DNA from: Poriferisulfidus sp963668445
Lineage (GTDB): Bacteria > Pseudomonadota > Gammaproteobacteria > Poriferisulfidales > Poriferisulfidaceae
Direction: 5' to 3'
Length of the DNA stretch: 64,000 nt
Assembly (NCBI GenBank): GCA_963668445.1
Contig: OY764335.1
Coordinates: 124,001 to 188,000, forward strand
Shown: piece after piece, positions 17,743 to 27,327 of the stretch
How the letters are laid out: each line of letters begins with the position of its first letter
Numbering within the stretch: the first letter of the stretch is position 1
The notes under the pieces: model-generated
The model's database searches: none
What the model was told of the DNA's origin: nothing
Seen by the model: only the letters and a program-made list of their open reading frames with translations
Made by a program: the position numbers and the translations under genes

Positions 17743-20364
17743 ATGCGGCGATGGATGCGGAACCGCTTCCTGTTGCTGGGCATGGCGATGGTCGCTTTGC
17801 CGCCGATTGCAGCGCAGGAGTCGCCGGCGGACGACGGGAAGAAGGAGGAGGTCGTGGTGGTCGGCAGCCGCATCGCGCAGCCGGATTACGACAGCCTCAG
17901 TCCCGTCACCGTGCTGGATGCGGCGGAGTTGCGCCTGCGGGGCGTCGAGACGCTGGCGGATGCATTGCGCGAGTCGCCTTTCAACAGTTTCGGCAGCCAC
18001 CGCGAACAGACCGGCAGTTTGTACCCGCAGGCGTCGCTGGTGGATCTTCGCGGCTTGGGCGCCAACCGCACGGCCGTGTTGATTGACGGGCGCCGCGTCC
18101 CCGGTTCGCCGTCCGGGGGAACGACGGCCGTCGACCTGAATACGATTCCGCTGGCGGCCGTAGAGCGCATTGAGGTCATGACGGACAACGCGTCGGCCTT
18201 GTATGGCGCGGATGCCATCGGTGGCGCGATCAATGTGGTGCTGAAGAAGAATTACGACGGCGCGGAGGTGAGTTGGGGTGGGTATCGGCCGCGCCGCAAG
18301 GGTGCCGATTACGAGCAGGGTAGCGCGGTGTGGGGCTGGCCGCTGGAGCGCGGGCATGTTCTGCTGGGCGTCGAATACTCCAAGCGGGAGAGGATTGCGG
18401 ACCGCGACCGTGCGTACAGCCGCGCGGCCGTTCATGGGGAGACGTTCCGCGAGACGCAAGGCATCTCGGTATACGGCAACACCGGTTTCGACCCTGGATT
18501 TACGAAGGCCGTTGCCCTCGGCGGCTGCAACGAGGCCGTCTATGCCGGTAAGCTGAAGGATCCGTACGGCATCGATGGCGAAGGCTGCGGCTTCGCCTAC
18601 GCGGACTATTCTGACCAGACGCCCGAACTGGAGCGGAAGTCGTTCTTCTTGAATGCGGGCCATGAACTGACGAATCATGCGTCCTTGTTTCTGAACCTGC
18701 GGTATGCCCGCAATGAGACGGAAGCGCAACTCGCGCCGTGGAAGAGCTGGTTTGACTTCTCCAGCACCGGTGCCTTTGACGACCTGCCGGATAGGTACAA
18801 AACCGAGCTTAGGGATAAGAATATCACCCGCGTGTACCACCGGTTCGTGGGGCAGGACAGTTACCGCCACGAGACCGATCTGGAGGAATACGACATCGTG
18901 TCCGGAGTCGAAGGCCATTTGGGAAATGGCTGGGGCTACGATGCGTTCCTGCAGTACTACCGCTACCGCGCCAAAGAAGCGAGCGGTCCGATCGCCGATG
19001 TCGGCACCGCCATGTCGGCGATCAAAGGAGGGCGCTACGACCTGTTCGACCCGCTTAATATTAATACGCCGGGGCTGGAAGCCGAAGAGCTGCTGGTGCA
19101 ACTGCGTGATGTCGAGACGGAATACAAGGCGATGCAGGTGGCTCTGGACGGCGAGGGATTCGCCATCGGTGAGAGCATGGCGCACTGGGTGCTGGGCTTT
19201 GAGTATTCGGACGAGAAATACGAAGACAAGTACGGGTACCGTGGGCAGGGCAGGCTGGGCGAGTGGTCCTCTGGAGACCGTAGCAAGTGGACGGTGTTCG
19301 GCGAGTTGGAATTGCCGCTTCTGGAGTCATGGGATGTCAATGTGGCAGGGCGCTATGAGCAGTACGCGGACTTCGGTTCGGCATTCTCGCCGAAAGTGTC
19401 GACGCGCTTCCACCTGGGGGGCCATTGGGCGCTACGCGCCTCGTGGGGCGAAGGCTTCAAGCCTCCGGACCTGTACAGCTTGCATGTGCTCGGCGCTCCG
19501 GCGTTCGAGGCGCCCGTGACCGATTATTACCGCTGCGATGCGATGGGCATCCCGCGTACGGAATGCCCGACGTACCGAGTCTGGGTGGATACTCTGGGCA
19601 ATAGGCACCTGAGAGGGAGTGCCGCCTTGCGGGCGGAAGACTCGCGGAGCTGGAATATCGGCCTGATATTGGAGACCGGGTCGGTGTCCGCCAGCATCGA
19701 CTACTTCCGGGTCGACCTCTACAATGCCATCTCCACCCTGTCGATGCAGACGATCATCGCTCTGGAAGCCGAGGGCAAACTTCCGGATGGCGTGACGGGC
19801 CGCGGCCCTTCTACTACGGACAGCAACGGCGCGACCATTCCCGGCGTGCTCTGGTACATCCACAGCAACCCGTTCATCAATTTTCCCAAGAGGGTGTCCG
19901 AAGGCGTGGATCTGAAGATCCGAGCCGATGCGGACATGCCGTGGGCGCAGTTTTCAGGCAGCCTGCAATGGTCGCGACAACTGGGCGACCACTCGGGCCT
20001 GTCCGACTTGTCCAGCGGCAGCCTGTCCAATTTGACTACCGGCTTTCCTTCGCATCGCGCCCACGGCACGCTGCGCATGGCCCGCAACGGCCTGACCGTC
20101 AGCTGGCATGTCCACTACATTTCGAGTTTCAGGAATCACGCCAGCACCGGGAAATACCGGCAATGGATCAGCCACGACGTGACTGCGGATTGGCAGCAGG
20201 CGTTCGGCGTGCCGGGGCTGGAGTTGCTGGCGGGCGTTCGCAATCTGACGAACCGCAGTCCTTCGATCGACCCCGTGACCGGCTACCTTCAGAATGTGGT
20301 GCTGAACCTGTACCCGGTGTCCGGCCGCGTGCCGTTTGCAAATCTTCGATACAATTTCGAATGA
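17743..20364 (+). CDS. TonB-dependent outer membrane receptor (paralog 2)
   Basis: An 873-residue receptor, clearly a tandem duplicate of the preceding gene: the plug runs nearly residue for residue (VVVGSRIAQPDYDSLSPVTV, VDLRGLGANRTAVLIDGRRV, AVYGADAI-like LYGADAIGGAINVVLKK) and the C-terminus is again NLRYNFE. The ATG at 17743 has GGAGG ten bases upstream and gives a signal peptide (MRRWMRNRFLLLGMAMVALP). Differences concentrate in the surface loops of the barrel, including an inserted stretch around 18740-18830 and a longer loop near 19990-20040. This is what one expects if the two copies recognise different ligands. Genes between TonB receptors and their usual partners are absent. Confidence 0.9.
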   Translation: MRRWMRNRFLLLGMAMVALPPIAAQESPADDGKKEEVVVVGSRIAQPDYDSLSPVTVLDAAELRLRGVETLADALRESPFNSFGSHREQTGSLYPQASLVDLRGLGANRTAVLIDGRRVPGSPSGGTTAVDLNTIPLAAVERIEVMTDNASALYGADAIGGAINVVLKKNYDGAEVSWGGYRPRRKGADYEQGSAVWGWPLERGHVLLGVEYSKRERIADRDRAYSRAAVHGETFRETQGISVYGNTGFDPGFTKAVALGGCNEAVYAGKLKDPYGIDGEGCGFAYADYSDQTPELERKSFFLNAGHELTNHASLFLNLRYARNETEAQLAPWKSWFDFSSTGAFDDLPDRYKTELRDKNITRVYHRFVGQDSYRHETDLEEYDIVSGVEGHLGNGWGYDAFLQYYRYRAKEASGPIADVGTAMSAIKGGRYDLFDPLNINTPGLEAEELLVQLRDVETEYKAMQVALDGEGFAIGESMAHWVLGFEYSDEKYEDKYGYRGQGRLGEWSSGDRSKWTVFGELELPLLESWDVNVAGRYEQYADFGSAFSPKVSTRFHLGGHWALRASWGEGFKPPDLYSLHVLGAPAFEAPVTDYYRCDAMGIPRTECPTYRVWVDTLGNRHLRGSAALRAEDSRSWNIGLILETGSVSASIDYFRVDLYNAISTLSMQTIIALEAEGKLPDGVTGRGPSTTDSNGATIPGVLWYIHSNPFINFPKRVSEGVDLKIRADADMPWAQFSGSLQWSRQLGDHSGLSDLSSGSLSNLTTGFPSHRAHGTLRMARNGLTVSWHVHYISSFRNHASTGKYRQWISHDVTADWQQAFGVPGLELLAGVRNLTNRSPSIDPVTGYLQNVVLNLYPVSGRVPFANLRYNFE

Positions 20365-20445
20365 CGGCGCGGGCGATGCGCAGTGCCGGAGACTCCTAAG
20401 ACGGAAGACGGCCAGCCTCCGGCCGGCGGATGGTAGAGTGAGCGC

Positions 20446-21750
20446 ATGCGTATCCTGATGCTAGGTGCAAGCGGCTTCATAGGCGCCGCCATTGTAGCGG
20501 CGCTGCAGCGGGCAGGGTTTGAGACGCGCTGCATCGTGCGGAATCCGGACAAGTTCCGTCGCCGCTTCCCGGCCGCCGAAGCGCGGCCGTTGGAGCTGGC
20601 TTCGATCGAGGCGCGGACCGTCGAGCATTGGGCCGAACTGCTGGACGGAATGGATGCGGTCGTCAATGCGGCCGGAGTGCTGCAGCCGGCCCGAGCGGCG
20701 GAGGCATGGGCCATCCATTACCATGCGCCCGATGCCTTGTTCGGCGCGTGCGAAGCCGCGGGGGTGCGCCGGATTGTCCACATCTCGGCGGTCGGCATCA
20801 TGGAGGCGGAGACCGTGTATGCCCGCTCGAAGCGCGCTGGCGAAGACGCTCTGGTGTCGCGGAATCTCGACTGGACGGTCTTGCGGCCTGCCATCGTGGC
20901 CGGCGACGGCTCGCACGGTGGCACGTCGCTGCTGCGAGCGCTTGCCGCCTTTCCGCTGGTCACTCCGGTCGTGGGCGACGGAACCACGCCGATGGACGTC
21001 ATCCATAAGGACGACCTTGCCGCCGGCATCGTTGGCCTGCTGGGCCGGAAGGCCGGCATCCGGGCGATTCTCGAACCTGCGGGAGCGGACCGCATGAATC
21101 TGGCTGAGGTCGTGACCGCCTACCGGCATTGGCTCGGGCTGCCGCGGCGGCCGCTGCTGCGGCTGCCAAACTGGCTAGCAGCCGGCATGGCCCGGCTGGG
21201 AGACTTTACGCGGATGCATCCGGTCACCTCGACGGCGCTGGCCCAATTGCGGGCGCGTTTGACGGGCGATGCCGATGCCTTCGCGGCGGCGACGGGGGTG
21301 AAGCCGCGAGGGCTTGAGGACTGGCTGGCGGCCCGTCCGTCCGAGAGTCAGGATCTGTGGCACGCCCGGCTGTATCTGCTGCGGCCGCTGATCCGGTTCG
21401 CGCTGGCGTTTCTGTGGGCGGCGTCCGGTCTCGTCGGGCTTGGCGTCGCGCTCAGTGCCGACCCGACGCTGTACGCGGCGCTATTGGAGCCGTTGGCAGG
21501 CTCTCCGGCCGCCGCCACGGCCTGGGTCGTCGCGGCCAGCCTCGCGGATCTGGCCATTGCGCTGGCGCTCGTGCGCGGTTGGCAGCTGCGGCGCATGGCT
21601 TGGGTGCAAATCGCCGTCGTTCTCGGCTACACGATCGGGCTTAGTTGGCTGGCTCCGGCGCTGTGGGGCGACCTCTACGGCGGTTTGCTCAAGAACCTGC
21701 CCATCCTGGCGCTGGTGCTGGTGCATCGCGTTCTGGAGGAAGAGCGATGA
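20446..21750 (+). CDS. SDR-family NAD(P)-binding protein fused to a DoxX-like membrane domain
   Basis: A 434-residue two-part protein. Residues 1-300 are an atypical short-chain dehydrogenase: the Rossmann motif MLGASGFIG at the N-terminus, VVNAAGV, then HISAVG and YARSKRAGEDAL (Tyr-x-x-x-Lys-like YARSK). Residues 310-434 contain four predicted membrane helices (for example FALAFLWAASGLVGLGVAL) of the DoxX-like type. Fusions of this kind are known among proteobacterial proteins; their substrate is not. It overlaps the next gene by four bases, so the two probably act together in the inner membrane. Confidence 0.82.
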   Translation: MRILMLGASGFIGAAIVAALQRAGFETRCIVRNPDKFRRRFPAAEARPLELASIEARTVEHWAELLDGMDAVVNAAGVLQPARAAEAWAIHYHAPDALFGACEAAGVRRIVHISAVGIMEAETVYARSKRAGEDALVSRNLDWTVLRPAIVAGDGSHGGTSLLRALAAFPLVTPVVGDGTTPMDVIHKDDLAAGIVGLLGRKAGIRAILEPAGADRMNLAEVVTAYRHWLGLPRRPLLRLPNWLAAGMARLGDFTRMHPVTSTALAQLRARLTGDADAFAAATGVKPRGLEDWLAARPSESQDLWHARLYLLRPLIRFALAFLWAASGLVGLGVALSADPTLYAALLEPLAGSPAAATAWVVAASLADLAIALALVRGWQLRRMAWVQIAVVLGYTIGLSWLAPALWGDLYGGLLKNLPILALVLVHRVLEEER

Positions 21751-22223
21751 CCGAGGCCTATCTCTGGATCAAGTGGATTCACATCCTGGGCGCGACCCTG
21801 CTGTTCGGGACGGGGCTGGGCACCGCCTTCCATCTGTATGCGACGCATCTGCGGGGCGACGTGGCCGCGATTGCGGCGGCAGCGCGCACTACCGCGTTGG
21901 CGGACTGGCTGTTCATCGCGACGTCGGGAATCGTGCAGCCGGTTTCCGGATGGCTCATGGCGCATCTCGCCGGCTTCGACTATCTCGCCAGCTGGTTGAT
22001 GGCGACCTACGTTCTCTACGGCATCGCCGCCGCATGCTGGATCAAGGTCGTCGGGCTGCAGTACCGCATGCGGGCGCTGGCGGAAGCGGCGCAGGCCGCC
22101 GGCACGGTGCTGCCGCCTGAATACTTCGCGGCGATGCGGCTGTGGTTCGCGCTCGGCTGGCCGGCGTTCGCATCGCTGCTGCTCATTTTTGCGCTCATGG
22201 TGTGGAAGCCGGTGCTCTGGTAG
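21747..22223 (+). CDS. DUF2269-type integral membrane protein
   Basis: A 158-residue protein with four predicted membrane helices, starting MTEAYLWIKWIHILGATLLF, where the WIKWIHILGATLLFGTG segment is characteristic of the DUF2269 family. Later it has WLFIATSGIVQPVSGWLM and ends ALMVWKPVLW. Family function is unknown. The ATG overlaps the stop of the SDR/DoxX-like gene (ATGA), which indicates co-translation and a shared membrane function. Confidence 0.8.
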   Translation: MTEAYLWIKWIHILGATLLFGTGLGTAFHLYATHLRGDVAAIAAAARTTALADWLFIATSGIVQPVSGWLMAHLAGFDYLASWLMATYVLYGIAAACWIKVVGLQYRMRALAEAAQAAGTVLPPEYFAAMRLWFALGWPAFASLLLIFALMVWKPVLW

Positions 22224-22289
22224 TTGGTCTTCTAGGCAGCATTGCGCCGTCTCGTCTTGAACTGTTGCGGTAGGTCGCAATGCTTGGGA

Positions 22290-22311
22290 GGGGGGGGGGG
22301 GGGGGGGGGGG
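22290..22311. repeat. 22-base poly-G homopolymer
   Basis: An uninterrupted run of 22 G, preceded by GGGA. It lies in the convergent gap between the DUF2269 gene and the end of the cusA-like gene, about 65 bases beyond the former stop. It is not inside a gene or at a promoter that I can recognise. Confidence 0.95.
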
Positions 22312-22481
22312 CTGTCTGATATTATCCCCCAAATCTGATGTGCACCGAGTTTGGTTGTTGTGCTGCCCTTTGTGCAGAGTGCGGACGGCGGCGAAACTTT
22401 CCGCAGCGGAGATCGGCGGCATTCTGCATTTCGATTCGGAGGCCGAGTCGCGTTTTCGGCTACGTCGCCGGGGCTCGCTTT

Positions 22482-25400
22482 CTATCGCGGCTTGCGGGGC
22501 GAAGGGGAACTCTGAAGTTCCGGCGGCGCGGCTTTCGGCTGTCTGCCGTGGCGGCTTTCCCATAGGCAATAGATGACCGGCGTGGCGATGAGGGTCAGAA
22601 GCAGCGTGGAGGGCATGCCGCCGAGCATGGGCAGGGCGATGCGGCGCATCACGTCCGAACCCAGGCCTTCGGTGAGGAAGATCGGAGCTAGGCTGGCGCT
22701 GATGATGAGCACCGTCATCAGGACGGGCCGCAGGCGCAGCGTCGCGCCGCGCAGGATGGCGGCCGCCAGTTCCTGATGGTTCCGGGGCGGGTGCAGGCGC
22801 ACCTGCTGGTCGATGTAAAGCAGCATGACCACGGCGATTTCGGCCGTGATTCCGCCCAAGGCAATGAAGCCGACGCCGGCCGCCACGGAAAAATGATAGC
22901 CGGTCAGATAGAGCGCCCAGAGGCCGCCGACCATGCCGAACGGCAGGGACAGCATCGCCATGAGCGTGCGGTCCATTCGGCCGAAGTACAGCACGAGCAG
23001 CACGAAGATGATGAGGACGGTTGCCGGGATGGCGACCTTGAGACGCGTCCGGGCTTCCAGCAGCAGCTTGAACTGCCCCGACCACTCGATCGCATACCCC
23101 GCCGGCAGCGTGATGCTGTCTGCTACGGCCTTCTGGGCGGCGGCCACGTAGGAGCCGATGTCGCGGTCCGCAAGGTCCACGAACACCCAGCCGGAGAGCC
23201 GGGCGTTTTCGGATTTGATCATCGGCGGGCCTTCGGCGAATTCGATTTCGGCCAACTCGCCCATGGGAATGTGCTGCCCTTGCGGCGTGGGCACCAGAAT
23301 GTCGGCCAGGTCTTCCGGATGTTCGCGGAAGGGCCGCTCGTAGCGCAGCATGATGTTATAGCGTTCGCGCCCCTGCACCGATTCGGAAAGCTTCATGCCG
23401 CCGAGCGCAGTCTGGATGACGCGCTGGAAGGTGCCCAGATCGATGTTCTGCCGCGCCAGTTCGTCACGGTCGGGGCTGATCTCCAGGTACTTGCCGCCCA
23501 CGACCCGTTCGGCGAAGGCGGAGCGCGTGCCCGCGACATCCTTGACGGCAGCTTCCACGTCCAGCGCGATGCGGTTGATTTCGTTCAGGTCCGCGCCGGA
23601 GATCTTGATGCCCACGGGCGTGCGGATGCCGGTGGAAATCATGTCCGTGCGGATCTTGATCGGATAGCCCCAGCTGTTGATCAGGCCGGGCAGCCGCACC
23701 CGCCGGTCGAGCTCGTCGATCAGGCCTTCGATCGTGAGCCCGTCGCGCCATGCATGCTTGGGCTTGAGCCGGATCCAGCTTTCGATCATCGAAATCGGCG
23801 CCGGGTCGGTGGCGGTGTCTGCGCGTCCGAGCTTGCCGAACACCGTGTCCACTTCGGGGACGGTCTTGATCAGGCGGTTGGTCTGGGCCAGCACTTCCTT
23901 GGCCTTCGTAATCGATACGCCGGGCAGGGTGGTCGGCATGTAGAGCAGTTCGCCCTCGTACAGGGCGGGCATGAACTCCGAGCCGATGCGGGACAGCGGC
24001 ACGGCCATGCTGGCCAGCAGCGCGCCGGCGACGATCAGCGTCGCCCATCGATAGCGCAGCGCGGCCTTGAGCAGAGGCGCATACAGGCGCACCAGAGGCC
24101 GCTCGACGGGGTTGTCGGCTTCGCGCCGGATCCTGCCGCGGATCAGCCACAGCATGAGCAGCGGCACGACCGTGATCGAAAGCATGGCCGCGAACCCCAT
24201 GGCATAGGTCTTGGTGAACGCCAGCGGCGCGAACAGGCGGAAGGACTGTCCGGTCAGGGTGAAGACCGGCAGGAACGAGACGGTGATGACGAGCAGCGAG
24301 AAGAACAGCCCCGGGCCCACTTCCTTGGCGGCCAGAAGGACGGCCGCGCGCCGTGCGCCGGCGTCCGCGTCTTCAGGCATCTGCGAGAGCTTGCGGTGCG
24401 CGTTCTCCACCATCACGACGGAGGCATCGACCATGGCGCCGATCGCGATCGCGATGCCGCCGAGCGACATGATGTTGGCAGTGATGCCTTGGGCCGACAT
24501 GACGACGAAGGCGGCTAGGACGCCGAGGGGCAGGGTCACGATGGCCACCAGCGCGGATCGGAAATGGAGCAGGAACAGGAGGCAGACGAGCGCCACGACC
24601 ACGCCCTCCTCGATCAGCTTCGCGCTCAGGTAGCCGATCGCGCCCTCAACCAGTTCGGAGCGGTCGTAGACGGGCCGCACCTCCACCCCGGGCGGCAGGC
24701 CGGGCTCCAGTTCCCGAAGCTTCTCCTTGACGCGCTCGATGACGGCCAGCACGTTCTCGCCCGATCGCATGACGACGATGCCGCCGACCGCTTCGCCTGC
24801 GCCGTCGAGTTCGGCCACGCCGCGGCGCAGTTCCGGTCCGGCGACGATGCGCGCGATGTCGGCGAGTGCCACCGGCGTGCCGTTCTTGGCGTAGACCACG
24901 ACCTTCTCCAGTTCTTCCAGCCGCGAGATGTAGCCTTTGGAGCGGATCATCAATTCCGTCTCGCCCTGCTCGATGACGCGCCCGCCCACTTCCTTGCTGG
25001 CGGCGCCGACGGCCTCGATGATGCGATGCAGCGGCACGTCGTAGGCGCGCAGCCGGTTGGGATCGACCAGCACCTGGTACTCCTTGACGAAGCCGCCGAC
25101 CGAGGCGACCTCGGACACGCCGTCGACCGTGGCCAGTTCGAATTTCAGAAACCAGTCCTGCAGCGAGCGGAGGTAGGCCAGGTCGTGCTTGCCGGAACGG
25201 TCCGCCAAGGCGTACTGGTAGACCCAGCCCATGCCGGTGGCGTCCGGCCCGATCTGCGACGCGGCATTCGGCGGCAGGCTGCCTTGGATCTTGGAGAGGG
25301 CCTCGACGACGCGGCTGCGCGCCCAGTACGTGTCCACGTCGTCTTCGAAGATGACGTAGACGAACGAAGAGCCGAACATGGAGTAGCCGCGCACATCCTT

Positions 25401-25682
25401 GGTTCTGGGCAGGCCCAGCAGGGTGGCGGACACCGGGTAGGTCACCAGGTCTTCGACGATCTGCGGCGACTGGCCGGGGAAGTCCGTGCGGATGATCACC
25501 TGCGTGTCCGACAGGTCCGGAATGGCATCGAGAGGCATGTTCTTGATTGCCATCCAGCCGGCGGCGAGCAGGGCCGCCATGGCGACGGCGATCAGCACCG
25601 GGTTATTGGCCGACCACTCGATGACGCCGGCGATTTTCGAGCGGGAAGGGTCGTCGCTCAGATGCGTTTCAGTGATGGGCAT
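22482..25682 (-). CDS. cusA: CusA/CzcA-type heavy-metal efflux RND pump
   Basis: A 1066-residue RND protein of the heavy-metal (HME) family, probably exporting monovalent copper or silver from periplasm or cytoplasm to the outside. It has the HME N-terminus (NPVLIAVAMAALLAAGWMAI, then DAIPDLSDTQVIIRTDFPGQ), the transmembrane DASVVMVENAHRKL segment typical of CusA-like pumps, and SMIESWIRLKPKHAWRDGLT. The stretch TDMISTGIRTPVGIKISG corresponds to the CusA region holding the metal-relay methionine, which is conserved here. The ATG at 25682 overlaps the end of cusB by 14 bases. The order cusC-cusB-cusA forms one operon. Confidence 0.92.
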   Translation of the reverse strand: MPITETHLSDDPSRSKIAGVIEWSANNPVLIAVAMAALLAAGWMAIKNMPLDAIPDLSDTQVIIRTDFPGQSPQIVEDLVTYPVSATLLGLPRTKDVRGYSMFGSSFVYVIFEDDVDTYWARSRVVEALSKIQGSLPPNAASQIGPDATGMGWVYQYALADRSGKHDLAYLRSLQDWFLKFELATVDGVSEVASVGGFVKEYQVLVDPNRLRAYDVPLHRIIEAVGAASKEVGGRVIEQGETELMIRSKGYISRLEELEKVVVYAKNGTPVALADIARIVAGPELRRGVAELDGAGEAVGGIVVMRSGENVLAVIERVKEKLRELEPGLPPGVEVRPVYDRSELVEGAIGYLSAKLIEEGVVVALVCLLFLLHFRSALVAIVTLPLGVLAAFVVMSAQGITANIMSLGGIAIAIGAMVDASVVMVENAHRKLSQMPEDADAGARRAAVLLAAKEVGPGLFFSLLVITVSFLPVFTLTGQSFRLFAPLAFTKTYAMGFAAMLSITVVPLLMLWLIRGRIRREADNPVERPLVRLYAPLLKAALRYRWATLIVAGALLASMAVPLSRIGSEFMPALYEGELLYMPTTLPGVSITKAKEVLAQTNRLIKTVPEVDTVFGKLGRADTATDPAPISMIESWIRLKPKHAWRDGLTIEGLIDELDRRVRLPGLINSWGYPIKIRTDMISTGIRTPVGIKISGADLNEINRIALDVEAAVKDVAGTRSAFAERVVGGKYLEISPDRDELARQNIDLGTFQRVIQTALGGMKLSESVQGRERYNIMLRYERPFREHPEDLADILVPTPQGQHIPMGELAEIEFAEGPPMIKSENARLSGWVFVDLADRDIGSYVAAAQKAVADSITLPAGYAIEWSGQFKLLLEARTRLKVAIPATVLIIFVLLVLYFGRMDRTLMAMLSLPFGMVGGLWALYLTGYHFSVAAGVGFIALGGITAEIAVVMLLYIDQQVRLHPPRNHQELAAAILRGATLRLRPVLMTVLIISASLAPIFLTEGLGSDVMRRIALPMLGGMPSTLLLTLIATPVIYCLWESRHGRQPKAAPPELQSSPSPRKPR

Positions 25683-27327
25683 GGCCGCCTCCTGCAGGCG
25701 CGGCGATGGGGGGCATCTTGGCATCCGCCGGTGCATCCGGCAAAGCGATCGGCACCGCGTGGCCCGGTCCGTAGGGGTGCCGCATGCCGCCTTCCGTCTG
25801 CAGCCAGTAATGGCCGCTGCCGTGGTCGAGGTACAGCCGGAGGCCCTGCGCCTTGTAGTATTGCGGCTGGCCGTCGACGATCCACGGCCGCAAGGCCGCC
25901 GCCAGCGCCGCCAATGCCTGTCTCGCCTCGGCCTGGGTCATGGCCTCCTGCGCCGCCGCCAGCGCCTGTTCGGCATCCTGCAGGACGAAGTGCAGTTTGG
26001 TGCCGCGGAACGCAGGTTGCAGCCGGCGATTCAGTTGCAGCGCGAACGCCAGCATCCCGGGTTCGACATCGAAGGGCGCGGTCTGCGCGTCATGCAAATA
26101 CAACGCTGCATCGACCAGATGGTCGAGTGCCGCCTGTTGCGCTTCGTCCACCTCCAGCAGCGCCAGCGGCGCTTGCGCCTTCTGCAGTTTGCGGAAAGAC
26201 TCCCGCAGCGCGCTTTCGGAATCGATCAGGAACTGGCTGCTGACCACCACTTCGTCGCCGTCTTCCAATCCATGCACGACTTCGCTACGGCCCCGATGGT
26301 GGATGCCGGTCCGGATCATCCGCGACTGGAACCTGCCGCCGCCCAGCGCGACCACGACGAAACTGCCGGCTGAACTTTTCAGGACGGCTTCCGACGGGAT
26401 GCTCAGGCGCTTCTCGATGGCGGTTTCGAATAGCACGTCGGCGTACGCGCCCGGCTTGAGCAGGCCGTCCGCGTTGCCCAGCACCAGACGCACCCGCGCG
26501 GTGCGGCTATCCAATTCGATGGTGGGGTGGATGTAGTCGATGCGCGCGGCGCGCTCGATGCCGCCCAGATTCGGGAACGTTACCGTGGCCTTGCCGCCTT
26601 GGCTCAGGAACCGGAGGTCCTTCTCCGCCACGCTGGCCTCGACCCACACGGAACGGTAGTCCTGAATGGTGGCGACCTGCATGCCGGGCCGAACGTAGCT
26701 GCCTTGGCGCACCATCAGTTCGCGGACGATGCCTTCCGCTTCGGCATAGAACGGAAACTGTTCCAGTTTCCGGCGTTCGGCGCGGATTTGCTCGAGCGCT
26801 TTCGTGCCGGCTCCTAGGGCTCGAAGACGCCCGGCACTGGAACGGATTCGCCCTTCGACGCCGGCGGCGAGGGCGGCGAGGTAGTCCTGTTGGGCGGAAA
26901 TCAGATCCGGGCTGTACAGCGTGAAGAGCAGGTCGCCGGCACCGACCTGGTCGCCGACAGCGGTGATTTCCAGCGCTTCGATCCAGCCTGCGACGCGGCT
27001 CGAAACCGCATGGGTGCGGCGCGCGTTTTCCGCGATCAGGCCGTAGCTCCGGATGCCGGCGCCGAAGCGGGCCGAAGCGGCGCGTTCGGTGCGCACGCCC
27101 ATGTTCTGGATCGTTTCGGGCGGGATGGTGACGATGGCGCGGGCGGCAGCTTCGGCCGAATGCTCGCCGTGCAGGCCGCTCCGCTCCTGCGCCGTGCCGC
27201 ATAGGAGCCCGTCCCCCTCCGCTGGGGCGAGGTAGTGCGGGTGCGGCGGGCAGTCGGGATCTTGGCCTGCAGCCCATGCCGCGCTGAGGGCCAATGCCAG
27301 GCCCGGCAGTGCGCTAGTCGCTTTCAT
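25669..27327 (-). CDS. cusB: CusB-like periplasmic adaptor (membrane fusion protein)
   Basis: A 552-residue adaptor that links the inner membrane pump to the outer membrane channel. A signal peptide (MKATSALPGLALALSAAWAA) is followed by a short His/Cys segment (DPDCPPHPHYLAPAEGDGLLCG) that resembles the metal-binding YHS-like insert of CusB-type adaptors. Then come the beta-barrel and lipoyl halves (RVAGWIEALEITAVGDQVGA; VRQGSYVRPGMQVATIQDY), the helical hairpin between them, and a membrane-proximal domain (AYADVLFETAIEKRLSIPSE). A C-terminal extension from about residue 390, ending in His-rich HAHH, carries a four-helix-like segment and is longer than in E. coli CusB. It overlaps cusC by 14 bases and cusA by 14 bases. 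Confidence 0.88.
   Translation of the reverse strand: MKATSALPGLALALSAAWAAGQDPDCPPHPHYLAPAEGDGLLCGTAQERSGLHGEHSAEAAARAIVTIPPETIQNMGVRTERAASARFGAGIRSYGLIAENARRTHAVSSRVAGWIEALEITAVGDQVGAGDLLFTLYSPDLISAQQDYLAALAAGVEGRIRSSAGRLRALGAGTKALEQIRAERRKLEQFPFYAEAEGIVRELMVRQGSYVRPGMQVATIQDYRSVWVEASVAEKDLRFLSQGGKATVTFPNLGGIERAARIDYIHPTIELDSRTARVRLVLGNADGLLKPGAYADVLFETAIEKRLSIPSEAVLKSSAGSFVVVALGGGRFQSRMIRTGIHHRGRSEVVHGLEDGDEVVVSSQFLIDSESALRESFRKLQKAQAPLALLEVDEAQQAALDHLVDAALYLHDAQTAPFDVEPGMLAFALQLNRRLQPAFRGTKLHFVLQDAEQALAAAQEAMTQAEARQALAALAAALRPWIVDGQPQYYKAQGLRLYLDHGSGHYWLQTEGGMRHPYGPGHAVPIALPDAPADAKMPPIAAPAGGGHAHH

Noticed and set aside
14925..19185. Two very long antisense frames opposite the TonB receptors (638 and 605 codons)
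   Set aside because: They mirror each other only because the receptors are duplicated; codon bias and family match are on the plus strand.
22290..22311. Phase-variable promoter or contingency gene at the poly-G tract
   Set aside because: Both neighbours are transcribed toward the tract, so length changes would not alter a start, promoter or frame.
22280..22576. A short plus-strand frame running through the poly-G tract
   Set aside because: It exists only because the tract encodes glycine; no conserved sequence and no ribosome binding site.
22776..26243. Plus-strand frames opposite cusA and cusB (580 and 559 codons)
   Set aside because: Composition is typical of antisense GC-rich shadows and the minus strand is unmistakably cusBA.
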